From Solirubrobacter sp963736505 (GTDB lineage: Bacteria; Actinomycetota; Thermoleophilia; Solirubrobacterales; Solirubrobacteraceae), in assembly GCA_963736505.1 (NCBI GenBank), contig CAVTOZ010000001.1:186001-250000 (forward strand): DNA of 64,000 nucleotides, read 5' to 3'. The notes beneath the pieces are model-generated. The model had not been told where the DNA came from. It did not search any database and saw nothing but the letters and a program-made list of their open reading frames with translations. Below, piece by piece: positions 1-8,100 of this stretch. The translations under genes and the position numbers were made by a program. Position 1 is the first letter of the stretch. Every line of letters begins with the position of its first letter.

Positions 1-221
1 GGTCGGCGCAGCTGGTGGCGGCGATGACCGAGGCGCAGGGCGCGATGACAGATCTGATCGGCTACATCGCGCATCCGCCGGAGGTGCTCGAGTGGTCCAA
101 CACGCAGCACGCGCGGCTCGTCAGCTGCCTCGAGCGCCGCGATCCGGGCACCGCGATGCGGATCATGGCCGAGCACCTCCGCGGCACGGAGCACGTACTA
201 GCCGGATTGCTGCCTTCGTAG
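1..221 (+). CDS. GntR-family regulator, C-terminal (FCD domain) fragment
   Basis: Only the last ~73 codons lie in the window (frame begins at base 3, stop TAG at 219-221); the DNA-binding half is off the left edge. The visible helices, with an HxRLV...L motif followed by a long helix containing MAEHL, look like the last two helices of the FCD ligand-binding domain of FadR-type GntR repressors. It lies 56 bp upstream of and codirectional with the permease operon at 278, so it may be the local repressor of that operon (inference). The assignment rests on a short fragment, so confidence is moderate. Confidence 0.65.
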   Translation, partial: SAQLVAAMTEAQGAMTDLIGYIAHPPEVLEWSNTQHARLVSCLERRDPGTAMRIMAEHLRGTEHVLAGLLPS

Positions 222-277
222 TACATTCACGCCGCTAGAGGACGGAGGACCATACCTTTACGGTCGGGGAGGACTTC

Positions 278-1849
278 ATGACGCAGGTCGCGGCTCCGCA
301 GCTTCAGGACGACGACGAGCGTCGGCTCGCTGAACTGGGCTACAAGCAGGACCTCCAGCGCGCGTGGAGCGGGTTCTCGAACTTCGCGATCTCGTTCACG
401 ATCATCTCGGTCCTCGCGGGCTGCTTCACGACCTACGGCCAGGCGTGGAACAACGGCGGCCCGATCGCGATCTCGTGGGGCTGGCCGATCATCTGCGGGC
501 TGATCCTGCTGGTCGCGTTCTCGATGTCGGAGCTGGTCAGCGCGTACCCGACCGCGGGCGGGATCTACTACTGGGCGTCCACGCTCGGCGGCCCGCGCTG
601 GGGCTGGTTCACCGGCTGGTTCAACTGGGTCGGGCTCGTCGGCGTCGTCGCGTCGGTCGACTACGGCTGCGCGCAGTTCCTCAACGCGACGGTCAGCCTC
701 TACTCGCTCAACCTCGGGTTCATCAACTTCGGCGACTCCGCGCACGTGCTGTCGGAGACGTTCTTCCTGTTCATCTGCATCCTCACGCTGCACGCGCTGA
801 TCAACATCTTCTCGTCGCCGCTGGTGGCGCTGTTCAACAACATCAGCGTGTTCTGGCACGTGGCCGGCGTGGCGGCGATCGTCCTGATCCTCGCGTTCGT
901 GCCCGACACGCACCAGAGCGTCAAGTTCGTGTTCACCGACCGGATCAACAACTCCGGCTTCGGCGGCGGGATGTTCTGGTTCTACGTGCTGCCGCTCGGC
1001 TTCCTGCTGACGATGTATACCCAGACCGGGTACGACGCGTCCGCGCACATCTCCGAGGAGACCAAGGGCGCCGCCAAGGCGGCCGCGAAGGGCGTCTGGC
1101 GGTCCGTGTTCTGGGCCGGCGTGGCCGGCTGGATCGTGCTGCTGGCGATCACGTTCGCGGCGACCGACGTGGCCGGCATCAACAAGGGCGCCGGCTCCTC
1201 GCTGGCCGTGTTCTCGACCGCGCTGACGCCCGGCTGGGACAAGATGGTCGTGATCATCGCCACGATCGGGCAGCTGTTCTGCGGCATGGCGTGCGTGACG
1301 AGCTGCTCGCGCATGACGTACGCGTTCTCGCGCGATCGGGCGATCCCGGGCTGGCGCCTGTGGACGCGGCTGAACCACCATCGCGTGCCGGCCTACGCGG
1401 TGCTGCTGTCCTGCGCGGCCGCGCTGGTGATGACCGCGCCGGCGCTGGCGGGCGACGCCAACGGCGCGCCGTACGCGTTCTTCGCCGTCGTCTCGATCTG
1501 CGTGATCGGCCTCTACATCGCCTACGTGCTGCCGGTGTACCTGCGCTGGCGCGCCGGCGACGCGTTCAGGCCCGGCCCGTGGACGCTGGGCAACAAGTAC
1601 AAGTGGATCAACCCCGCGGCGATCGCCTGGGTGGCGATCTGCGTGGTCATCTTCTGCCTGCCGTTCACGCCCGCCGCGGTCCCGTGGCGCGACGAGTTCG
1701 ACATCAAGTACCTCAACTACGCGCCGGTCACGGTCGGCGGCCTGCTGCTGATCGTGGGCATCTGGTGGGCGGTGCGGGCCAAGCACACGTTCACGGGTCC
1801 GGTCCGGGCGGTCGAGTTCGACGAGGCCGCCGGGGTCGTCGAGAAGTGA
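278..1849 (+). CDS. APC-superfamily amino acid/GABA permease (ACT family)
   Basis: A 523-residue integral membrane transporter with about 12 hydrophobic segments. The N-terminal LQRAWSGFSNFAISFTIIS stretch, the GGP motif and the SELVSAYPTAGGIYYW loop are typical of the amino acid/choline transporter branch (GABA and polyamine-type permeases) of the APC superfamily. It should import an amino acid or amine across the cytoplasmic membrane. The ATG is preceded by a GGGAGGA Shine-Dalgarno at about 268. Its stop overlaps the GTG start of the next gene, so it heads a translationally coupled operon (278-4609) whose enzymes suggest gamma-glutamylated amine, putrescine or GABA breakdown. Exact substrate is inferred from context. 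Confidence 0.88.
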   Translation: MTQVAAPQLQDDDERRLAELGYKQDLQRAWSGFSNFAISFTIISVLAGCFTTYGQAWNNGGPIAISWGWPIICGLILLVAFSMSELVSAYPTAGGIYYWASTLGGPRWGWFTGWFNWVGLVGVVASVDYGCAQFLNATVSLYSLNLGFINFGDSAHVLSETFFLFICILTLHALINIFSSPLVALFNNISVFWHVAGVAAIVLILAFVPDTHQSVKFVFTDRINNSGFGGGMFWFYVLPLGFLLTMYTQTGYDASAHISEETKGAAKAAAKGVWRSVFWAGVAGWIVLLAITFAATDVAGINKGAGSSLAVFSTALTPGWDKMVVIIATIGQLFCGMACVTSCSRMTYAFSRDRAIPGWRLWTRLNHHRVPAYAVLLSCAAALVMTAPALAGDANGAPYAFFAVVSICVIGLYIAYVLPVYLRWRAGDAFRPGPWTLGNKYKWINPAAIAWVAICVVIFCLPFTPAAVPWRDEFDIKYLNYAPVTVGGLLLIVGIWWAVRAKHTFTGPVRAVEFDEAAGVVEK

Positions 1850-2517
1850 AGCGACCGGTGATCGGCCTGTGCGCGGCCGTCGAGCGGGCGCGCTGGAGCG
1901 TGTGGGACGACGAGACGGTGCTGCTGCCGCGCTCGTACGCCACCGCGGTCCAGCGTGCCGGTGGGCTCGCGTTCGTGCTCCCGCCCGACCCGTTCGCGAC
2001 AGACGATCCCGATGAGACGCTCGACCGGCTCGACGCGCTGCTGCTGGCCGGCGGGGCCGACCTCGGCGCCCACCCCGACCGCGACGCGTACGAGCTGGCG
2101 CTCGCCACGCGCGCGCTCGAGCGCGACATGCCGTTCCTCGGCGTGTGCCGGGGCATGCAGGTGATGAACGTCGCCCGCGGCGGGACGCTGATCGAGCACC
2201 TGCCGGACATGCTCGGCCACGAGGACCACCGCGCGACGCCGGGCGCGTTCGGCGACCACGACGTGCGCCTCGTCGAGGGCTCGCTGGCGGCGCGGGCGGC
2301 CGGGGAGATCGTGCACGCCACCAAGTCGCACCATCACCAGGGGGTGGACGTGATCGGCGAAGGCCTGCAGGTCACCGGCTGGGCGTCGATGGACGACCTG
2401 CCGGAGGCGATCGAGGATCCGTCGCGGCGCTTCGCGCTCGGCGTCCAGTGGCACCCGGAGGCGGACCCCGTCGGCGCGGAGATCGCGGCCCTGGTCGAGG
2501 AGGCGCGAGCACGATGA
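1846..2517 (+). CDS. gamma-glutamyl-gamma-aminobutyrate hydrolase-like peptidase C26
   Basis: A 223-residue class I glutamine-amidotransferase-fold hydrolase. The nucleophile Cys101 sits in GVCRGMQ and the His203-x-Glu205 pair in QWHPEA, as in PuuD, which cleaves gamma-glutamyl-GABA to glutamate and GABA in the putrescine pathway. The start is GTG at 1846, overlapping the permease stop as GTGA; the stop overlaps the next ATG. Position between a permease and an aldehyde dehydrogenase supports a role in degrading a gamma-glutamylated amine. The glutamate-amine ligase (PuuA) and oxidase (PuuB) that would complete the route are not in the window. Family call is firm; precise substrate is inferred. 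Confidence 0.85.
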   Translation: MKRPVIGLCAAVERARWSVWDDETVLLPRSYATAVQRAGGLAFVLPPDPFATDDPDETLDRLDALLLAGGADLGAHPDRDAYELALATRALERDMPFLGVCRGMQVMNVARGGTLIEHLPDMLGHEDHRATPGAFGDHDVRLVEGSLAARAAGEIVHATKSHHHQGVDVIGEGLQVTGWASMDDLPEAIEDPSRRFALGVQWHPEADPVGAEIAALVEEARAR

Positions 2518-3866
2518 ACCTGTCCGTGATCGAGCCGGCCACCGAGGTCGTGCTCGCCTCGATCCCGCGTGCCGACGAGGACTCGGCGCGCGAGGCGGTC
2601 GCGCGCGCGAAGGCGGCGTATCCGGCCTGGCGGGCGTTGGCCCCCGGCGAGCGCGCGCGGCTGCTGTACCGGCTCGCCGACGCGCTGGAGGCCGAGCTCG
2701 AGGCGCTCGCGACGCTGGAGGCGCGCAACGCCGGCAAGCCGATCGGCGACGCGCGCGGCGAGATGGGCATGGTCGTCGACACGTTCCGCTTCTACGCGGG
2801 GGCGCCGGAGCGGACGCTCGGCGACACGATCCCGGTGTCGGGCGGCGTCGCGATGACGTTCCGCGAGCCGCTGGGCGTCGTCGCGCTGATCGTGCCGTGG
2901 AACTTCCCGCTGACGATCGCGGCGTGGAAGCTCGCGCCCGCGCTGGCGGCCGGGAACACGGTCGTGCTCAAGCCGGCCGAGCTCACGCCGCTGACCGCGC
3001 TGGAGTTCGAGCGGATCGCGGCCGCGATCCTGCCGGACGGCGTGGTCAACGTCGTCGCCGGCCCGGGCTCGTCGGCGGGGCGCGTGCTCGTCGAGCATCC
3101 CGACGTGGCGAAGGTCGCGTTCACGGGCTCGACCGAGGTCGGCCGCGCGATCGCGGCGGGCGCGGCGAAGACGATCAAGCGGGTCACGCTGGAGCTGGGC
3201 GGCAAGTCGGCCAACGTCGTCTTCGCCGACGCCGACATCGAGGTCGCCGCGGCGGCCGCGCCGATGGCGGTGTTCGGCAACGCGGGGCAGGACTGCTGCG
3301 CGCGCTCGCGCATCCTCGTGGAGCGTGCGGCGCTCGATCGGTTCATGGCGGCGCTCGAGCCCGTGGTGAAGGGGATCGCCGTCGGCGACCCGCTCGACGA
3401 GGCGACGCAGATGGGGCCGCTGATCTCCGCCGAGCAGCGCGAGCGCGTCGCCGGGTACGTGACCGGCGACGTCGCGATCCGCGGGAGCGCCCCGGACGGC
3501 CCGGGCTACTGGTTCCCGCCGACCGTCCTCTGTCCCGTGGCCGTGGACGATCCGGCGGTGCGCGAGGAGATCTTCGGGCCGGTCGTGGTCGTCGTGCCGT
3601 TCGACGGCGAGGCCGAGGCGGTCGCGCTCGCCAACGACACGATCTACGGGCTGTCGGGCTCGATCTGGACGCGCGACGGCGCCAAGGCGCTGCGCGTCGC
3701 GCGCGCGGTCGAGACCGGCGTGCTCTCGATCAACTCGAACACGTCGGTGCGCGTCTCGACGCCGTTCGGCGGGTTCAAGCAGTCGGGCTACGGGCGCGAG
3801 CTGGGGCCGCACGCGCTCGACGCCTACACCGAGGTGAAGACCGTGTACTACGCGACGGGGGGCTGA
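2514..3866 (+). CDS. NAD(P)-dependent aldehyde dehydrogenase
   Basis: A 450-residue aldehyde dehydrogenase. Visible are the PWNFP cofactor-site segment (about 128-132), FTGSTEVG nucleotide-binding motif (203-210), general base Glu227 in LELGGKS, catalytic Cys261 in FGNAGQDC, and EEIFGPV followed by the PFGGFKQSG C-terminal motif. It oxidises an aldehyde to the acid in the cytoplasm; in this operon the likely substrate is an omega-amino aldehyde such as gamma-glutamyl- or free aminobutyraldehyde (inference). The N-terminus is about 20-30 residues shorter than usual, but the ATG overlapping the previous stop (ATGA) is the natural coupled start. Confidence 0.92.
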   Translation: MNLSVIEPATEVVLASIPRADEDSAREAVARAKAAYPAWRALAPGERARLLYRLADALEAELEALATLEARNAGKPIGDARGEMGMVVDTFRFYAGAPERTLGDTIPVSGGVAMTFREPLGVVALIVPWNFPLTIAAWKLAPALAAGNTVVLKPAELTPLTALEFERIAAAILPDGVVNVVAGPGSSAGRVLVEHPDVAKVAFTGSTEVGRAIAAGAAKTIKRVTLELGGKSANVVFADADIEVAAAAAPMAVFGNAGQDCCARSRILVERAALDRFMAALEPVVKGIAVGDPLDEATQMGPLISAEQRERVAGYVTGDVAIRGSAPDGPGYWFPPTVLCPVAVDDPAVREEIFGPVVVVVPFDGEAEAVALANDTIYGLSGSIWTRDGAKALRVARAVETGVLSINSNTSVRVSTPFGGFKQSGYGRELGPHALDAYTEVKTVYYATGG

Positions 3867-4609
3867 TGGGACGGCTTGCGGGGAAGGTCTGCGTCATCAC
3901 GGGCGCGGCGGGCGGGATCGGCGCCGAGTCCGCGCGCCGCTTCCGCGCGGAGGGCGCGACGGTCGTCGGCGTCGACCTCGGCGAGGTCGGCGACGTCGAC
4001 CTCTCGATCGCCTGCGACGTCGCCGACGAGACCGCCGTGCGGGCGATGTACGACGAGGCGATGGCCAAGTACGGCCGGCTCGACGTGCTGTTCAACAACG
4101 CGGGAATCTCGCCGGACGACGACGTCTCCGTGCTCGACACGTCGCTGGAGGCGTGGCAGCGCGTGCAGGACGTCAACCTGCGCTCGGTCTTCCTGTGCTG
4201 CAAGTACGGCATCCCGCGGCTGCTGGACGCCGGCGGCGGCTCGGTCATCAACACGGCCTCGTTCGTCGCCGTGATGGGCGCTGCGACGTCGCAGATCTCC
4301 TACACGGCGTCCAAGGGCGCGGTGCTCGCGCTGTCGCGCGAGCTGGGGGTCGAGTTCGCGCGCCGCGGCGTGCGCGTGAACGCGCTCTGCCCCGGGCCGG
4401 TCGACACGCCGCTGCTGCGCGAGCTCTACGCCGCCGATCCCGCCAAGGCCGCGCGCCGGCTCGTGCACCTGCCGATGGGGCGCTTCGCGGCCGCCTCCGA
4501 GATCGCCAACGCCGCGCTCTTCCTCGCGTCCGACGAGTCGTCCTACATCACCGCGTCGACGTTCATGGTCGACGGCGGGCTGTCGGGCGCGTACGTCACG
4601 CCGACGTGA
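3866..4609 (+). CDS. SDR-family oxidoreductase
   Basis: A 247-residue classical short-chain dehydrogenase: TGAAGGIG nucleotide-binding turn (12-19), NNAG, and the YTASK catalytic Tyr-Lys pair, ending in the VDGG motif common to FabG-like SDRs. Start ATG overlaps the aldehyde dehydrogenase stop (TGATG), so it is the last gene of the 278-4609 operon. It probably handles a hydroxy/oxo intermediate such as a succinic-semialdehyde-level compound, but nothing in the sequence fixes the substrate. Confidence 0.85.
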   Translation: MGRLAGKVCVITGAAGGIGAESARRFRAEGATVVGVDLGEVGDVDLSIACDVADETAVRAMYDEAMAKYGRLDVLFNNAGISPDDDVSVLDTSLEAWQRVQDVNLRSVFLCCKYGIPRLLDAGGGSVINTASFVAVMGAATSQISYTASKGAVLALSRELGVEFARRGVRVNALCPGPVDTPLLRELYAADPAKAARRLVHLPMGRFAAASEIANAALFLASDESSYITASTFMVDGGLSGAYVTPT

Positions 4610-4620
4610 CGGCGTAGCCT

Positions 4621-5037
4621 GTGGGCGTGCCGCTCACGGGCTCCTGCATGTGCGGCGCGGTCCGCTTCCAGGTCACCGCGCCGTTCACGACCGCCGGCTA
4701 CTGCCACTGCACGCGCTGCCAGCGGCGCACCGGCACGCTCTCGTCGCTGAGCGGGACCGTCGCCGCGGAGGCGCTCGAGATCCTCTCGGGCGCCGAGGAG
4801 ATACGGACGTGGCGGCCGCCGGAGGGCTTCCCGAAGTCGTACTGCGGGCTCTGTGGCGGCCACGTGTTCGGCGGCGAGCTCGACGGCGGCGGCGCGGTCG
4901 TGGTCCGGCTCGGCGCGGTCGACGGCGACCCCGGCATCCAGCCGCAGTGGCGCCAGTGGATCGACTCCGTGCCCGCCTGGCACCCGATCCCGGACGACGG
5001 CCTCCCCCGCTACGGCGGGCCCCGCCCCCAGCGCTGA
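4621..5037 (+). CDS. GFA (glutathione-dependent formaldehyde-activating enzyme)-fold protein
   Basis: A 138-residue protein of the GFA/CENP-V superfamily. The zinc ligands are visible as GSCMCGAVRF near the N-terminus, YCHCTRCQRRTG around residues 22-33 and YCGLCGG in the middle. Founding members were linked to S-hydroxymethylglutathione formation, but most actinobacterial homologues have no proven reaction. It starts with GTG 11 bp after the SDR stop and could be read through from that operon. Function unassigned beyond the zinc fold. Confidence 0.8.
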   Translation: MGVPLTGSCMCGAVRFQVTAPFTTAGYCHCTRCQRRTGTLSSLSGTVAAEALEILSGAEEIRTWRPPEGFPKSYCGLCGGHVFGGELDGGGAVVVRLGAVDGDPGIQPQWRQWIDSVPAWHPIPDDGLPRYGGPRPQR

Positions 5038-5140
5038 CGCGCCGCGAAGTTCAGGGTGCGCTCCCGATTGTCGGGAGGTCCGGATGACGGTGTGATGCCG
5101 TGATGCGCAGGAGCTTCGGACCCGGACTGCGCAAGCGCGC

Positions 5141-8100
5141 GTGAGTCCCGGGCCCGAAGCCCCGACCCGGTCGCCCGAGCCTGCAGCACCGGTCCAGGCG
5201 CCTGAGCGGGCGGTCACGTCCGCGCCGGTCTCGCTCGTCGGCGCGCTCAATCCCGCCAGGGTCGTCGCGCTCCAGCGCACCGCGGGGAACGCCGCCGTCT
5301 CCGCGTTGATCTCCGGCCGAGGGTCGCTGTTCTCGGGCAGCGCCACGATCACGGCGCAGGCCGAGCCGGACGCCGAGCTCGACATCGCCCTTACGACCCG
5401 GCTCGCCGACACGGCAAGGACCCGCGAGGACACCGCCGGCACACCCCCGAGCGAGCCGCCGCCACCCGCAGAGCCGCCGTCGCCGCCGACCGAGGCGCCG
5501 TCCCCGGACGCGATCACCTCGGCGGACGCGAAGACGTCGCCGGACGCGCCGGCGACATCGCCGGACGCGACGACCGCGGCCGACGGGACGGCGTCGCCGG
5601 ACGCGATCACCGGCGCGGCGCCGAAGACCCCGGTGGCGACAGCGTCGCCGGACGCGATCTCCGGCGCGACGCCGAAGACCCCGGCGCCGACGACCTCGCC
5701 CGACGGGAAGACCGCGCCGGACGGGACGGCACCGCCGGACGCGATCTCCGGCGCGACACCGAAGACCGCGGCGACGGCACCGCCCGACGGGAAGACCTCG
5801 CCGAACGGGACGACCTCGCCGGACGCGATCTCCGGCGCGGCGCCGAAGACCGCGGCGGCGGCCTCGCCGGACGCGATCAGCGGCGCGGCGCCGAAGACCG
5901 CCGCGGCCGCGCCGAAGGCTCACGCCCCGGCGGGCGGGCATGGCGCGCCGCATCGGGCCGGCGGGCACGGCGGGTCGAAGGCGCATGCGCCCGCGGAGGC
6001 GGCTCCCGCGGCCTCCGGCGTGGCTCCCGAGCTGGACGTGTGGAGGGCGGAGGCCGACGCCGCCACGAAGTCGATCCCGGGCGCGGAGATGCCCGAGGTC
6101 GCCGCGTCTCCCGCCGCTCTCGCCGGGCATGCCGAGACCGTCGAGCAGGAGCGGGTGGCCGAGCGGCCGGACTTCGCGGGCGAGGCGAAGGGAAAGCTGC
6201 CGGCGCCGCCGAAGGGGCCGCCTCCGGCTGAGCAGCTGGACACGAAGGAGGCGGATGCCGCGCTCGCGTCTGTCGATGCCGCGGGCAAGGCGAAGCTGTC
6301 CACCCAGGCGTTCCCGCCGATGGAGGCGATGCCCGGCGGGCTCGTTCCGCCGCGGCCGCCCGCCGTTCCCGCCCAGGCCGCCGAGCAGGCGGAGGCCACC
6401 GCCGTGCCCGGCGGCCCGACGAAGCCCGACCCGAAGGCGCACGAGGTCGCCGGCAGGATCGCCGCGGTCGCGCCGGTCGCCGCCACGCTCGGCCCCGCCG
6501 CGCCGGTCATGCTCTCCGACCCGGGCGCGGCCTCGCTCGACGCGCTCCCGCCCGCGCAGGCGACGCAGATCGGCGACGTCGCGGCCCGCGTGCTCGCCGA
6601 CGCGCCGGCCCAAGCGCGCGGCATCCTCACCGCCGCGACCGCCACGCTCGACCCGGCCGGGCGCGTGCCGGAGTTCTCCGCCCTCGCCCAACCGCTGCTC
6701 GGACCGGAGCAGGACGGCCTCACCGCCGAGCTCCAGCAGGTCGCCGCCGCGGCCGGCGTCACCGCCGAGCAGCTGCAGGCGAAGGTCGCGACGCAGCAGG
6801 CCGAGGCGGCCAAGGCGCACGCGCTGGCCGAGCAGCAGCTCGACGAGCACGCCGCCGCGGCCAAGGACGCCGTCACGCAGCGGGGCGACCAGGAGCTCCA
6901 GCAGATCGGCGGCGCGAGCGCGGCCGTCAAAGAGGAGGTCGACCGCCGCCAGGAGGCCGCCAAGGGCAGCACGGACCCGAGCGTCATCAACGCCCGCCGC
7001 GACGCCTACCTCGAGAAGGTCGCCTCCGCCTCCGCCTCCGCCTCGGCCCGGCTGCGCGCCGCCAAGGAGCGCCGCGCCGCCGACCTCCAGCGCATCGCCG
7101 GCGAGCAGAAGTCCGCCTACCGCCTGCAGGCGCAGCAGCAGGCGGCGAGCGCCGGCGAGGGCAAGGACGCCACCGCGGGCAAGATCGCCGCGCGGCCGAT
7201 CCTCGACTGGGCCGGCAAGCAGGCCCTCGAGGTCGAGGGCCACGTCGCGCACCTGATGCGCGAGACCACCGAGGAGGTCGAGCGCTACGAGCTGGCGATC
7301 AAGACCGCCACCGACGCCGCGCGCGAGCGGATCCGCGACTGGGCCGCCCAGAAGCTCGGCCACGAGCGCAGCTGGTGGGAGCGCCTGATGGACATGGTCA
7401 CCGACTACGTCGCCAAGGCGAAGGCCGACAACACGGCCTGGGAGGCGCAGCGCGGCGCGGAGACGCGCGACAAGGTCAAGTCGGACTTCATGATGCTGGC
7501 CAGGCTCCGCGACGACATGGCGGCCGGCAACCGCGACGCCGTGCTCGCCGAGATGTCGCGCATGAGCAAGCAGGAGCGCGCGGTCGCCGAGGCGTTCATC
7601 AAGTCCGGAGGGCGCGACTCGGTCGGGGCGGTCGCGACCGGGCTCGTCGAGCGGATCAAGGCCCACCGCGTGCCCGAGCTCGGCAAGCAGCTCGAGGAGA
7701 CGGCCATCGCGAAGCTCGAGTGGGAGCCGCTCAACCACCTCGGTGCCAACCAGACGCCCGGCTTCGACGCCGGGATCCAGGCACGCGAGGTGCGCGGCGC
7801 CGTCGAGGGCTGGGGCACGAACGAGAAGCGCCTGTTCGCCGCGCTCACCGGCCGCACCCCGCTCCAGATCGCGGCCATGCGCAAGGCCTACACGAAGATC
7901 TACGAGCGCAACATGGACGACGACATCGACGACGATGTCTCCGGCTCCGAGCAGGATCGCGCCGACGCCCTGCGCAGCGGCGATCCGACGGCGGGCGCCG
8001 TGGCCACGCTGCGCGACGCGATGGACGGCGCCGGCACCGACGAGGCGCTGATCTTCCAGACGCTGCGCGGCAAGTCGCCGGCCGAGCGCGAGGCGATCAC

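Noticed and set aside
227..1786. A long antisense frame over the permease
   Set aside because: Arg/His-rich composition with no motif; the plus strand encodes a clear membrane transporter.
5103..5144. 13-codon ORF before the giant gene considered as a gene
   Set aside because: No ribosome-binding site of its own and too short to judge; kept only as a note on the start region.
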